This document shows, in pieces, positions 16,971 to 31,950 of a stretch of DNA of 64,000 nucleotides. The DNA lies in contig JAHBWZ010000001.1 in assembly GCA_019636755.1 (NCBI GenBank), positions 62,001-126,000 on the forward strand, in the 5' to 3' direction. Numbering within the stretch: the first letter of the stretch is position 1; every line of letters starts with the position of its first letter. The notes beneath the pieces are model-generated. The model ran no database searches and was not told where the DNA came from. It saw only the letters and a program-made list of their open reading frames with translations. The position numbers and the translations under genes were made by a program. The DNA comes from Phycisphaeraceae bacterium. GTDB lineage: Bacteria; Planctomycetota; Phycisphaerae; Phycisphaerales; SM1A02.

Positions 16971-19166
16971 TCAGTCGATCCGCACGAGCCGCGCGTACTC
17001 GAGGACCAGCGTCTTCACGCCCCTGTCGCCGCCGAAGTCGACGCGCGCGGTCGTCCCGGCGGGTCGCCGGGCGACGGACTCGACCCGGCCCACGCCGAAC
17101 GTCGGGTGCCGGACGCGGCAGCCCTTCGGCAGGGCCGCCGCCGCGTCCGGCTCGGCATACAGCACGGGCTCTGCGAACGGGTCGTCTGCGGGACGGACGT
17201 TCTCCACCACGACGTCGTCCGCGGGCAGTTCGTGCAGGAAGTCGCTCGGCGCGGTGCGCTGCGCGCTGCCCCACGCCATGCGCTGCCGCGCCCGCGTCAG
17301 CAGGAGCGCGCGCCGCGCCCGCGTGATGCCGACGAACAGGAGCCGTCGCTCCTCCTCCACCGCTTCGCCGGCGGGGTCGGCAAGGGCATTGGCATGCGGG
17401 AGGAGCCCCTGCTCCAGCCCGGCGATGGCGACGACATCGAACTCCAGCCCCTTCGCCGCATGCAGGGTCATCAGGGTGACCGCGCCGCGCTGCGGATCCA
17501 CGCGGTCCGCGTCGCTTACGAGCGCCACGCGCTCGAGGAACCGGCCGAGTGCATCGCCGAGCGTGCCGTCCTCCAGTTCCGAGGCGACCTCCGAGGCGGC
17601 GTTCACCAGTTCGTTGAGGTTGCCGAGACGATCCACGTCCTCTTCTTCGCGGGAGGCGCCGAAGAGCGCCGCGAGGCCTGACTCCCGGATGACGCCTTCG
17701 ACCAGCGCGGGCAGGTCCGTGCCGGGCCCGGTGAGCGCCCGTCTCGCGCGGTCGATGAGTTCACCGAACGCCGTCAGCGGGTCGACCTGGCGGCGGGTCA
17801 GGCCGGCGATGTCGCGGCTGTGCAGCGCAGCGCCAGCCGCGCCGACCCCCCGGGACCGGGCGGAGGCCAGGACCCGCTCGATCGTCGTCCGCCCGACGCC
17901 GCGCGCCGGGGACTGGATGGCGCGCTCGAAGGCGATCTCGTCCATCGGGTTCTGGATGAGCCTCAGGTACGCCAGGACATCGCGGATCTCGCGCCGCTCG
18001 AAGAACGCGGTTCCGCGCGCGACGATGTACGGCAGTCCCGCCTGGCGGAACGCCGTCTCCAGCACGCGGCTGAGGGCATTCGTGCGGTAGAGGACCGCCA
18101 TGGCGCCGAGCGGCGTTCCGTCCCGCCGGTGGCGATCCGCCATCTCGCCGGCGATGCTCGCCGCCTCCGCATGCTCGTCGGTGACCGTGCGGATCCTCGG
18201 CTTCTCGCCCGGTCCGAGCTGCGTCGAGAGGTCCTTGTGCCGGCGCCGGCGATTGCTCCGGATGAGTGTGTCGGCCACGCGGACGATGTGACCGGTCGAT
18301 CGGAAGTTCTCCCCGAGCGGTACCACCGTCGCCTCCGGATAGCGCGACTCGAAGTCCAGGATGTTCGAGAGGTCCGCCCCGCGCCACGCGTAGATCGACT
18401 GGTCGGGATCGCCGACGACCGCGATGTTGCGCGTTGCCTTCGCGATCTCGTGGGCGATGACGAACTGCGCGTGGTTGGTGTCCTGGTATTCGTCGATGAG
18501 GAGATACCGGGCCCGCGACTGCACCTCGGTCCGGACGTCGGGATGGTCGGTGAGCAGCCGGGCGGTCAGGCGCAGCAGGTCGTCGAAGTCCAGGGCATCG
18601 TTCTCCCGGAGAAACGCGTCATACGCCAGATACGCCTGCGCGACGCGGCGACCGCGGAAGTCGGTGCCCTGCGTCCGTTCGAATTCCTCCGGCGTTTCGA
18701 GGCGGTTCTTGGCCCGGCTGATCGCGGACTGCATGGCGCCCGGCGTGAACATCTGCTCATCGACACCGCTTCGCTTCATCGCGCGGCGGATGGCGTCGCG
18801 CTGATCCGACGCGTCGTAGATCGTGAAGTCGCCGCGCCGGCCGAGCGCCTCGGCGTGCCGCCGGAGCACGATGGCGCCGAACGCGTGGAAGGTCGTCACC
18901 GTCAGTCCGCGCGCGGAGAGGCCCAGGCGGGCGAGCAGCGCCTGGACGCGATTCCGCATCTCGGCCGCCGCCCTGTTCGTGAACGTCAGCGCGACGATCT
19001 CCCAGGGCGGGATGCCCAGGCGGATGAGTCGGGCGATGCGCCGCGTGACCACCGTGGTCTTCCCGGAGCCGGGGCCGGCCAGCACGAGCAGCGGCCCCTC
19101 GCAGTGCTGCACGGCCGTCGCCTGCCGCTCGGTCAGCCCGTCCATGAGCGGATCCAGTTCGTCCAT
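16971..19166 (-). CDS. pcrA: UvrD/PcrA-family 3'-5' DNA helicase
   Basis: Superfamily 1A helicase for repair and replication. The 731-aa product from ATG 19166 has the Q motif LTERQATAVQH, Walker A LAGPGSGKTT at about residues 29-38, motif II LLIDEYQDTN, motif III VVGDPDQSIYAWRG, motif V LMTLHAAKGLEFD and motif VI LLFVGITRARRA. The C-terminal region includes a segment like CRVRHPTFGVGRVESV, the Tudor-like polymerase-interacting domain seen in PcrA/UvrD. ATG 19166 is favoured over an upstream start because a TAGACT -10 box ends 7 nt before it. Confidence 0.93.
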   Translation of the reverse strand: MDELDPLMDGLTERQATAVQHCEGPLLVLAGPGSGKTTVVTRRIARLIRLGIPPWEIVALTFTNRAAAEMRNRVQALLARLGLSARGLTVTTFHAFGAIVLRRHAEALGRRGDFTIYDASDQRDAIRRAMKRSGVDEQMFTPGAMQSAISRAKNRLETPEEFERTQGTDFRGRRVAQAYLAYDAFLRENDALDFDDLLRLTARLLTDHPDVRTEVQSRARYLLIDEYQDTNHAQFVIAHEIAKATRNIAVVGDPDQSIYAWRGADLSNILDFESRYPEATVVPLGENFRSTGHIVRVADTLIRSNRRRRHKDLSTQLGPGEKPRIRTVTDEHAEAASIAGEMADRHRRDGTPLGAMAVLYRTNALSRVLETAFRQAGLPYIVARGTAFFERREIRDVLAYLRLIQNPMDEIAFERAIQSPARGVGRTTIERVLASARSRGVGAAGAALHSRDIAGLTRRQVDPLTAFGELIDRARRALTGPGTDLPALVEGVIRESGLAALFGASREEEDVDRLGNLNELVNAASEVASELEDGTLGDALGRFLERVALVSDADRVDPQRGAVTLMTLHAAKGLEFDVVAIAGLEQGLLPHANALADPAGEAVEEERRLLFVGITRARRALLLTRARQRMAWGSAQRTAPSDFLHELPADDVVVENVRPADDPFAEPVLYAEPDAAAALPKGCRVRHPTFGVGRVESVARRPAGTTARVDFGGDRGVKTLVLEYARLVRID

Positions 19167-19173
19167 GGCGGCG

Positions 19174-19179
19174 AGTCTA
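19174..19179 (-). promoter_or_regulatory. putative -10 box (TAGACT), leaderless, for the helicase gene
   Basis: On the minus strand TAGACT is followed by 7 nt and then ATG 19166, so the transcript would start at or next to the initiation codon. This is the same hexamer as before rpmH and before the zinc-ribbon gene at 51711. Confidence 0.55.
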
Positions 19180-19533
19180 TCCGGGTGACCGGGGGCCTCC
19201 GGAAGTTGTCCACAACGGCCGACACTGTCGCCTCGGCACGGGCAGGTGGCCATAACCTTTCCGCCGGTCGAACGTTAGGCCGCACGGCCGGCGCGCGGGC
19301 TCCATCCGTTGCGGTCCAGGTCGTCCGCGCCTACAACATCTGGTGGCCGGGCGGATCTCTCTGCTAGGATCCGCGCCAGGTCGGTTCAGGCCCCGCGCTC
19401 CGGCAGGGCCGCCCGGCCAGGGCGCCCCGCACGGGGCCCGCGGACAGCGCGCCGCCACCGCGGTCGGGGGCGGTGGATCGGCGGGGGCCGGTGGACGGTG
19501 GACGTGGCGGTCGGAACTCGGGAGGACAGCGGG
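19180..19533. other. pcrA-dcd divergent intergenic region
   Basis: About 365 bp. It holds a DnaA-box-like 9-mer TTGTCCACA (19206-19214) inside the inverted repeat GTTGT-CC-ACAAC, the -10-like TAGGAT at 19365-19370, and a leader of about 160 nt before dcd. The leader is GC-rich with several possible stems, but I see no conserved cobalamin-riboswitch box and propose no RNA element. Confidence 0.4.
19365..19370 (+). promoter_or_regulatory. putative extended -10 box (TAGGAT) upstream of dcd-nrdJ
   Basis: TGC-TAGGAT, an extended -10 element, 163 nt before the dcd start. It is the best promoter candidate for the nucleotide-metabolism operon. No clear -35 is visible. Confidence 0.4.
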
Positions 19534-20133
19534 ATGGCGGTGCTCTGCGACACCCAGATTCGGGAACTGATCGGCATCGAGCCCTTCGCCGAGGCCGCCA
19601 AGCGTCCGGGGAGGATCTCCTACGGCGTCTCGAGCTACGGCTATGACATCCGCGTCGGGTCGGTCTTCAAGATCTTCACGAACGCCGACCCGTCCGGCGA
19701 CTTCTCCGTCGTGGACCCCAAGCGGTTCACCGAGGCGCGGAACGGGATGGGCGGCGGTGACGGCATGTTCGTCACGGTGGACACCCGGACGACCGGGCGT
19801 GACCACGTGATCGTGCCGCCGAACTCGTTCGCACTCGCCGAGACGGTCGAGACGATCCGGATTCCGCGCGACGTCCTGGCGATCTGCGTCGGCAAGAGCA
19901 CCTACGCGCGGTGCGGCATCATCGTGAACGTGACGCCGCTGGAGCCGGAGTGGTACGGGCGGGTGACGCTGGAGATCTCCAACACGACGCCGCTTCCCGC
20001 GCGGATCTATGCGGACGAGGGCATCGCGCAGATCATCTTCCTCCGCGGCGAGCGGATCTGCGCGGTCTCCTACGCGGACAAGCAGGGCAAGTACCAGGGG
20101 CAGACCGGACTCACGCTCCCGAGGGTCGACTGA
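19534..20133 (+). CDS. dcd: dCTP deaminase
   Basis: Deaminates dCTP to dUTP for dTTP synthesis. The 199-aa product from ATG 19534 (GGAGGA 7 nt upstream) has the family segments [15 protein letters not shown] at about residues 29-43, [44 protein letters not shown], and the catalytic-Glu region [15 protein letters not shown]. It sits 58 bp upstream of nrdJ, which fits shared control of deoxynucleotide supply. Whether it is also a dUTPase cannot be told from the motifs. Confidence 0.94.
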   Translation: MAVLCDTQIRELIGIEPFAEAAKRPGRISYGVSSYGYDIRVGSVFKIFTNADPSGDFSVVDPKRFTEARNGMGGGDGMFVTVDTRTTGRDHVIVPPNSFALAETVETIRIPRDVLAICVGKSTYARCGIIVNVTPLEPEWYGRVTLEISNTTPLPARIYADEGIAQIIFLRGERICAVSYADKQGKYQGQTGLTLPRVD

Positions 20134-20191
20134 GGGGGATCATGTCGGATGTCCGGCGGACGGTCGGGATGACGGAAGGAATACGCGACGC

Positions 20192-23899
<3,708 letters not shown>

Positions 23900-23970
23900 G
23901 CGCCGCCATCACCATGGACACCCGAACCGGCGCGCCCGCGCGATGCGGGTGCGGACGGTACGTGCCGGGC

Positions 23971-23995
23971 GCTGACTCCGGCTCCGAGAGTCAGC
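23971..23995 (+). terminator. candidate nrdJ terminator hairpin
   Basis: GCTGACTC, 9-nt loop, GAGTCAGC: a perfect 8-bp stem 71 nt after the nrdJ stop. It lacks a U-tract and may instead be a 3' stabilising stem. Confidence 0.4.
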
Positions 23996-24246
23996 ATCCC
24001 GGCCGCCGCCGATGGACACGCGGTCACGGATGGGAGCCACCAGGTCCGCGAGCGGAAGGATCCGGCTCGCAACGGCTGAAGCGGACAAGGATGGGGCCGA
24101 CTTCAGCGCTCTCCTGCCGCAGGTCCTCCTGCGGAAGGGAAGCGACCCGCTCCCCTGACCACGGTCCTTGCGCGGCGAAGGCGGGAGTGCCGATCATCGG
24201 ATGATCCGCGCTCCCGAGCCGGAGTGCGTTCCGCCTCTGGCCCATG

Positions 24247-24286
24247 CGAAACCCCCGGAACGGGTGATCCCGTTGCGGGGGTTTCG
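24247..24286. terminator. strong bidirectional terminator between nrdJ and nuoA
   Basis: CGAAACCCCC, a mismatched pair, AACGGG, loop TGAT, then CCCGTT, mismatch, GGGGGTTTCG. The stem is almost fully paired over 18 positions, with A-rich 5' and T-rich 3' shoulders on both strands. It lies 60 bp past the nuoA stop and also downstream of nrdJ, so it can insulate both transcripts. Confidence 0.75.
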
Positions 24287-24687
24287 TCGTCTGTCCCGGT
24301 GGGCCGGTCCGCGATGCCCGGTGGCGGGCACCGGGGCGGGTCCGCGTCAGTCCCAGCGGAAGACGCCCTTGCGCCACGCGTAGATGTAGGCGATCACGCT
24401 CGTGCCGATGAAGAACAGGATCCGGCCGAGGTAGAGCATTGCCTCCGCACTGCCCGGATCCATCTTCGTGTACGTGACCGCCCACGGATACAGGAAGATG
24501 ATCTCCACGTCGAAGACGAGGAACGTCATCGCCAGGATGTAGAACCGGACATTGAACCGCCGTCGGGCGCTGCCGAATGGATTCATGCCGGACTCGTACG
24601 TGCTCTCCTTCGCCTGTCCGCCGCGGCCCGGCCCCAGCAGATGCGTCGCCACCGTGTTCACGACGGCGAAGCCGATCGCCATCACGA

Positions 24688-26708
<2,021 letters not shown>

Positions 26709-26712
<4 letters not shown>

Positions 26713-26972
26713 GACGCACGGTCCTCCGTTCGCCCGGCGTCGCGGCGCACCTCCGCCAGATGCCGGACATTGGTCAGGATCTCAACCGCCTCGTCGTGAT
26801 GCACCGGACATCCGTACGCTCGGGTCCAGATCTCCTGCGTCCGGTGGAGCAGCTCCGACGTGATCCACCGTGCCGAGAGGGGGACCCGACCCCGACCCGG
26901 GGCGGTGGGATCGGCGTCCAGTCCTACCTCAGGATCGAGCAGGAATCCAGGTTGGTCGCCATCGCGGCGCAT
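26709..26972 (-). CDS. small recombinase-associated protein
   Basis: 87-aa acidic/basic protein of unknown fold, starting at ATG 26972. The C-terminal half (HDEAVEILTNVRHLAEVRRD) looks like a helical DNA- or protein-binding tail. It lies between an HTH-containing gene and the recombinase, overlapping the recombinase start by 4 bp (ATGA), so it is translationally coupled. I associate small proteins in this position with planctomycete serine-recombinase modules; a recombination-directionality or regulatory role is plausible but unproven. Confidence 0.7.
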
Positions 26973-26983
26973 GGCGCCTGGGC

Positions 26984-28357
26984 TCACCCGTCGAGCTGGA
27001 GCTCGAGCCCGATCGCGATGAAGTGCTCGCGGAGGCGGTCGATGATCCGCCGCACCGTGTGCCACGTGCACTGGAGTTGGTGGGCGATGCGACTGATCGA
27101 CTGGCCTGCCGCGAGCCCCGCGCACACCACGCGCTCGTCGGCCGACAGCGCAGCGACGACATCGCGGACCTCCTGGGCGAGGACGTCGGCCAACGACGCG
27201 CTCACGAGATAGGGTTCGACCCCGAGATCGACGAGGCGGCTGACGGCGCTTGGCGCGTCGTTCGTGTGCAGGGTCGAGAGCACGAGGTGCCCGGTCAGCG
27301 CGGCCTGAACGGCGATCCGGGCGGTCTCGTGGTCACGGATCTCTCCGACCATCACGATGTCGGGATCCTGCCTGAGGATGTGACGAAGCCCCGTCGCGAA
27401 CGTGACTCCCTTCCGGGGGTTCGTCTGCGACTGGCTCGCCGCGACGCCGACCGTTGAGAGCTCGTACTCGACCGGGTCTTCGATGGTCATGATGTTGACC
27501 GCCTCGGAGCCGATCTGGCGGAGCGTCGAGTACAGCGTCGTCGTCCTGCCGGAGCCGGTGGGTCCAGTCACGAGGAGGAATCCGTTGCTCCGGGTGGCGC
27601 AGCGCAGGAAGGCGTTGTGGACCGCCGGCGGCATCCCCAGCGCCGCGAAGTCGCAGAGCTGGTTCGCGTGATCGAGGAGCCGGACGACGGCCCGCTCGCC
27701 GTACGTCGTCGGGATCGTCGAGATCCGTAGATCGATGTGGCGATCGCCGATGTGCACGGTGTCGCGCCCATCCTGCGGAAGACGCCGCTCGGCGATGTCC
27801 ATCCGCCCCATGACCTTGATCCGGCTGACGATGGGCAGCGTCACGCCGCGCGGCAGCGATCGCACGGTGCGCAGGACGCCATCGAGCCGGTAGCGGACCA
27901 GCGTCCGGTCGGCGAGCGGCTGGACGTGCACGTCGCTCGCGCTCATCGTGAGCGCTTCGAAGAGCAGTGCATCGACGAGCTTGACCACCGGCCCCTTGCT
28001 CTGCGTGCTCAGCAGATCACGATCGGCCATGGCGACCAGGCGATCCACCTCGCCGGCGTCGAGCGTGGGCGCGTGCGAGGCGGCCCTCGATGTCGCGTCC
28101 GCTGCATCCGCGGGCCCGTACGCTCCGTCGATGGCCAGGGCAATCGCTTCGGGATCTGCCTCGACGAGCCGGACGGGCGAGCCGAGCCGGACACCGAGAT
28201 TGTGGCCGAGGAAGGTCGGCGGCGGCGTCCCAACGGCGACCAGCTCCTTCCCGCTCGAGGTGTCGCTGCCCACGGAGACGACGAGGTTCGCCCGCGCGAA
28301 GTCCCGCGAGATGCGCTCGATGAAGCGCTTCGTGACCCGGTCGGCAGCGGGCGTCAT
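26984..28357 (-). CDS. GspE-like secretion ATPase fused to an HTH domain
   Basis: 457 aa. Residues 1-395 are a type II secretion/type IV pilus assembly ATPase: an N1-like domain, PVVKLVDALLFEAL, ASDVHVQP, the His-box region, Walker A GPTGSGRTTTLY (about 265-276, Arg271 where Lys is standard), TIEDPVEY, Walker B DIVMVGEIRDHET and LVLSTLHTNDA. The normal continuation after VLAQ (RLVRR... with a tetracysteine zinc motif) is missing. Instead residues 396-457 form a sigma-4/LuxR-like HTH (LSADERVVCAGLAAGQSISR, then IAHQLQCTWHTVRRII). The start overlaps the secretin stop by ATGA. Whether it still powers secretion is doubtful. Confidence 0.85.
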   Translation of the reverse strand: MTPAADRVTKRFIERISRDFARANLVVSVGSDTSSGKELVAVGTPPPTFLGHNLGVRLGSPVRLVEADPEAIALAIDGAYGPADAADATSRAASHAPTLDAGEVDRLVAMADRDLLSTQSKGPVVKLVDALLFEALTMSASDVHVQPLADRTLVRYRLDGVLRTVRSLPRGVTLPIVSRIKVMGRMDIAERRLPQDGRDTVHIGDRHIDLRISTIPTTYGERAVVRLLDHANQLCDFAALGMPPAVHNAFLRCATRSNGFLLVTGPTGSGRTTTLYSTLRQIGSEAVNIMTIEDPVEYELSTVGVAASQSQTNPRKGVTFATGLRHILRQDPDIVMVGEIRDHETARIAVQAALTGHLVLSTLHTNDAPSAVSRLVDLGVEPYLVSASLADVLAQEVRDVVAALSADERVVCAGLAAGQSISRIAHQLQCTWHTVRRIIDRLREHFIAIGLELQLDG

Positions 28358-30582
28358 TCGTCGATGATCCGGGGGGCGAGCTCGGGCCAGTCGATTCCCG
28401 CCGGAGCGCCGGAGGCGACACGGTCGCGCTGGGACAAGTATCGCAGGTCCTCGAACCCCTCGCTGCGCAGGATCGTGGCGGTGATGAACGCATACAGCCG
28501 CGACGACGAGTCGGTCTTGGAACGGCTTTTGAAGAGCTCGCCGACGAGCGGGATGTCGCCCAGAAGCGGGATCTGCGCCACCGCCTCCGACGAATCGCGC
28601 ACCTCGATGCCACCGAGGACGATCGTGTGCCCGTCGGGGATGGTGACGACGCTCTGGAGCGTGTTCTGCTGCCGCGGGGGCGGCAGCTCCGGCGATGCGG
28701 ACTCCCCGACGAACTCGCTGATCGCAACCGCATACTGAAGGACCAGGTGATCGCCCTCGGCGATCTGCGGCCGAAGCGTGACCTGTGTGCCGGCGTCCTG
28801 CGTGCCCGCGAAGCTGGTCGTCGCCACGGTGTTCGAGGCGTTCGTCGACTGGACGGGCTCCTGGAGGACCGAGTCGAGCACGCCCTGCTCGTTGTTGTTC
28901 ACGAGGATCTTCGGCCGGATCAGCGACCGTCCGTCGTTGATCGTCTGGAGCGCCCGGATCACCACGCTGAAGTCGCCCGGGCTCAGCACGATGCCGGTGA
29001 AGCCCGTTCCGCGATCGACGGTCGGTTGCGTCGGCCCGCCGCCGCTCGAGAGTCCGAAGAGCGACTGGAGGGAGATCGTCGCCGCGCCGGCGATCTCGAT
29101 CTTCTCGAGCTCGACGCCCAGGTCCAGAAGATCGCTCTCCGTGAGTGCGATGACGAGCACCTCGAGCATGACCTGCGGCTGCCGCACATCGAGCTGTGCG
29201 ACCAGCGACTCGATCTGGTCCAGCACGCGCGCCGGCCCCAGACAGATGATGCTGCTCGTTCGGGGGTCGATCGTCAGCGTGAGGCCCGGGCTTGCCGGGG
29301 TCAGGCGCGACGCGGCGCCAGTCGAGCCTTCACCTCGCTGCGGCGCCTCGCTCCTTCGCGTGGCAGGCTCGCGGCCCGGGTCGGTCGAGAGCACGGTCTC
29401 GTTGCGCGGGAAGGGCAGCGTCGTGCCGGCCGTGCTCCGATCCGAGACGAGCGGCGGCCTCGGCCCGGCAGGCTCAGCCTCCAGCACGCCTTGCTCGACC
29501 AGCGAGCGGATCACCTCGAGGAGATCCGCCGCGTCGCGATTGCGAACGGTCAGGATGCGCGTCGTGCGCTTCGCCGACGCCGGGGCGGATGCAAGTCGAT
29601 CGAGCGCCGCGCGAATGCGCTCGTGCTCGGCAGGTGTCGCGGTGACCACGAGCGTGTTCGTCAGCGCGTCTCGCGCGACACGCCAGCTCGCCCCCGACCC
29701 CCGCGCGCCATCGATCCTCGCGGTCTCTTCGAGCAGCGTCGCGACCTCCTCCAGCGTGAACGCCTCGATGGCGTAGGATCTCGTCTCGGCGGCTTGCGGA
29801 ACGTCGAACGCAGCCACGAGACGCGTCCACCGGTCCTGCTGATCCGGCGGCGCGATCAGGAGCAATGACGAGCCGTCAGCGCCGGGAATTACGACGCCTG
29901 CGGTCTCTCGGCCCGCGATCGTGTCCTCGGCCTTCTGGGCCTGGACGACCTGCGTCGCGAGCGTCGCTGCCGGAACGTGCGCGACGGGAAGCCGCAGCAG
30001 TCGCGGCTCGGCGCGCGGCTCGTCGAGGAGTTCGACGACCGCCTCGATCTGGCGCAGCCGCGGGACGAGATCGCCGACCATGATCAGTCGGCCGCTACCG
30101 AGCCGGGCGATCGATCCGCCCGGCTTCGAGAGCAGCGGTTTGAGCGCCTCGACGAGCGCGGTCGGGTCTGCGTGCTCCGGCGCGAAGAGCACCGATGCGT
30201 AACCGCTCTCGGCGGAAACGCCGGCGAACCCGCCGATCTCCAGACGCGCGTGCTGCTGCGCGTCCTGCGCTCGCACGACGTGGACGACCTGCTGGCCCGC
30301 TTCGAGGACTGTCGTCAAGCCAGCATCGGCGAGCGACCGCTGCATCAGTTCCCAGAGCTCGGCCGCCGTCAGTCCCTCCTGCACACGAATGGTGACCGAG
30401 CCACGCAGCTCGCTTGGGTCGTAGCGCACGTCAAGTCCGCGGCGCTCGGCCGCAAGATCGACGATGCGCGCGATCTCGACGTTTCCGGAGAGGAATGTCC
30501 GATCGTCCTGCGCGCTCGCCGGGCGCGCAGTGCACAGGATCATCGAACACGCGAGAATGCAGATGGGCCGCGTCGGCGTCAT
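28354..30582 (-). CDS. GspD-like secretin
   Basis: 742-aa outer-membrane channel protein of the type II secretion family. The signal peptide CILACSMILCTARPASAQ is followed by N-terminal repeats (for example SGNVEIARIVDLAAERRGLD, and three N1/N3-like modules around residues 130-430), a Ser/Pro-rich linker, and a secretin domain with QPQVMLEVLVIALTESDLLD, LIRPKILVNNNEQG and the hallmark VVTIPDGHTIVLGGIEVRDS. ATG 30582 is chosen because it precedes the signal peptide. Genes before and after overlap by ATGA, so it is part of a tight operon. No GspF, GspG or GspK gene accompanies it. Confidence 0.88.
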   Translation of the reverse strand: MTPTRPICILACSMILCTARPASAQDDRTFLSGNVEIARIVDLAAERRGLDVRYDPSELRGSVTIRVQEGLTAAELWELMQRSLADAGLTTVLEAGQQVVHVVRAQDAQQHARLEIGGFAGVSAESGYASVLFAPEHADPTALVEALKPLLSKPGGSIARLGSGRLIMVGDLVPRLRQIEAVVELLDEPRAEPRLLRLPVAHVPAATLATQVVQAQKAEDTIAGRETAGVVIPGADGSSLLLIAPPDQQDRWTRLVAAFDVPQAAETRSYAIEAFTLEEVATLLEETARIDGARGSGASWRVARDALTNTLVVTATPAEHERIRAALDRLASAPASAKRTTRILTVRNRDAADLLEVIRSLVEQGVLEAEPAGPRPPLVSDRSTAGTTLPFPRNETVLSTDPGREPATRRSEAPQRGEGSTGAASRLTPASPGLTLTIDPRTSSIICLGPARVLDQIESLVAQLDVRQPQVMLEVLVIALTESDLLDLGVELEKIEIAGAATISLQSLFGLSSGGGPTQPTVDRGTGFTGIVLSPGDFSVVIRALQTINDGRSLIRPKILVNNNEQGVLDSVLQEPVQSTNASNTVATTSFAGTQDAGTQVTLRPQIAEGDHLVLQYAVAISEFVGESASPELPPPRQQNTLQSVVTIPDGHTIVLGGIEVRDSSEAVAQIPLLGDIPLVGELFKSRSKTDSSSRLYAFITATILRSEGFEDLRYLSQRDRVASGAPAGIDWPELAPRIIDE

Positions 30583-31076
30583 GGCCCCACCCCTCCGGTC
30601 CCGAGACCAGGTCGCGGCACCGTTGGTCCGAACCCGGGAGCCGTTCCAGGCAGTCCCGCCCCACCGGGAAGCCCCGGCGCCCCGGGTACGGGAGAGGTGG
30701 GAACCGATCCGAACGTACGGTTGCGTGCGTTGACGCTCTGGGCCCACCGGCGGTAGCGCTCGAGCTCGGCCGGCGACATCGCCTCCGACTTCGGTGCGGA
30801 CGAATCGCTTTCCGCCGAGTCGGTTGCGGGCACCGCAACAGATGCCGACTCCACGAACGGATCGCCCGCCCCGGTGACGATCAGGTAGACCAACGCCGCA
30901 CTGACGATCCCGAGGGCGAAGAAGACGGCGCCGCGCTGCCAGTATCCAGTCGAGGCGGGGGATTCAGCCGCGGTCGTCGATCCTCGCGCGGCGTCCCATC
31001 GACGCTGAGGCAGCGGCTGCGCCGGGCGCGATGATCGTCGACGGGCTCGCGTCGGCATCTCCGAACTCCCCCGCAC
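30579..31076 (-). CDS. single-pass membrane protein of the mini-secretion operon
   Basis: 165 aa from GTG 31076 (159 aa if ATG 31058 is used). A basic cytoplasmic N-terminus, one membrane helix (GAVFFALGIVSAALVYLIVT, about residues 49-68) and a Pro/Gly-rich periplasmic tail give the topology of a GspC-like connector, though sequence similarity is not evident. It begins 1 bp after the stop of the upstream secreted-protein gene and overlaps the secretin start by 4 bp. A role linking inner membrane and secretin is inferred only from topology and position. Confidence 0.65.
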   Translation of the reverse strand: MRGSSEMPTRARRRSSRPAQPLPQRRWDAARGSTTAAESPASTGYWQRGAVFFALGIVSAALVYLIVTGAGDPFVESASVAVPATDSAESDSSAPKSEAMSPAELERYRRWAQSVNARNRTFGSVPTSPVPGAPGLPGGAGLPGTAPGFGPTVPRPGLGTGGVGP

Positions 31077-31077
31077 A

Positions 31078-31743
31078 TCACTCGGACTCGAACACCGCGT
31101 TCATCGCGGTCCACTGCGTCGAGAGCGACGCCGCCGCGACCTGGACCGCGGGCTCGGAACGGACGAGCAGGAGCGTCTGAGCGTGATCGAGTTCGAGATC
31201 CTCACCGCGTCGGATCGCGCGCGCCTCGGCGCGCAGCGCACGCTCGATCGCCTGCCAGGACTCGACGGTGCGCACGGCCACGCGGAACTCATACGGCACG
31301 CGCCGCGGTCCCGCGTCGCGCCACGCGGCCAGGCGCTGGAGCTGCTCGGAGGTCAAGCCGCTCGTGACCTGGTTGCGGAGCGTCGTCCGCAGGGCCGAAA
31401 CCTCCGATTGGATCGCCTCCAGCTCGGCGAGCGCGGCAGCGTACGAGGCATGGACCTCTTCATCCTCGGTCATCGAAGTCGCCTCCGCGAGGAGCGTCGC
31501 CGCCTCCGCCGCCTGGTCGGCGTCGGCGCGCCGAGCTTCGAGCTGCGCGCGCAGATCGGACGCACTGTCCAGGGCAGCGAGGATCGCCTCCGCCTGCGCC
31601 GGCGTCGCGCCGGCGACGATCATCGAGTGCGGCGTGACACCGAGGTCGGCGGCGGTGTCAAGCAGCGAATCGGCGCTCGCGTAACGCGTGGCCGCCACCG
31701 CGATGATCAACCCCAGCAACTTCACAAGTCCCTTGATTCGCAT
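31078..31743 (-). CDS. exported alpha-helical protein, first gene of the leftward operon
   Basis: 221 aa with a clear signal peptide (LVKLLGLIIAVAATRYASA). The mature part is Ala/Glu-rich helix (for example AEAATLLAEATSMTEDEEVH) and ends FESE. There is no known domain. It is the promoter-proximal gene of the operon encoding the secretin and ATPase and lies divergent from the giant RHS gene. It could be a periplasmic adaptor or chaperone for the system. Confidence 0.65.
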   Translation of the reverse strand: MRIKGLVKLLGLIIAVAATRYASADSLLDTAADLGVTPHSMIVAGATPAQAEAILAALDSASDLRAQLEARRADADQAAEAATLLAEATSMTEDEEVHASYAAALAELEAIQSEVSALRTTLRNQVTSGLTSEQLQRLAAWRDAGPRRVPYEFRVAVRTVESWQAIERALRAEARAIRRGEDLELDHAQTLLLVRSEPAVQVAAASLSTQWTAMNAVFESE

Positions 31744-31868
31744 GGCCGATCTCCAGTTCGAGCCGCGATGTGTCCCTTCGGAGCACCATCGCCAAGAGTT
31801 GTCGCCTCATTACGCCAAGAGATCCGTCGGGTGTGCCAGTTGTCACTCCTGGCGAGCTCGCTTCCCGC

Positions 31869-31898
31869 TTGACAGATCACCGGTCCCGGACGCAGAAT
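31869..31898 (+). promoter_or_regulatory. putative promoter of the RHS gene
   Basis: TTGACA (31869-31874), 18-nt spacer, CAGAAT (31893-31898), about 50 nt before ATG 31951 in the 207-bp divergent region. The -35 is perfect and the -10 is poor. Confidence 0.35.
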
Positions 31899-31950
31899 CC
31901 GCAGGCGATGAATCCGGGCGGGACGTCGATGCCGCCCCGGGAGGCGATCC

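Larger units (their letters stand above)
23900..24346. other. nrdJ-nuoA convergent intergenic region
   Basis: About 450 bp with two hairpins (entered separately). Open frames here, including a minus-strand one ending near 24027, have no family resemblance and no start signal, so I call no gene. A short palindrome-like GATCATCGGATGATC occurs around 24193-24207. Confidence 0.4.

Noticed and set aside
19206-19214. Replication origin at the DnaA-like box TTGTCCACA
   Set aside because: A single degenerate box without neighbours, AT-rich unwinding element or dnaA/dnaN.
19377-19533. Cobalamin riboswitch upstream of dcd-nrdJ
   Set aside because: A B12-dependent enzyme invites the idea, but no B12-box-like conserved core is visible, and such switches usually control B12-independent isozymes or transport.
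24027-24200. Short minus-strand frame after nrdJ
   Set aside because: No ribosome-binding site, no family resemblance, and it lies beyond the nuoA terminator.
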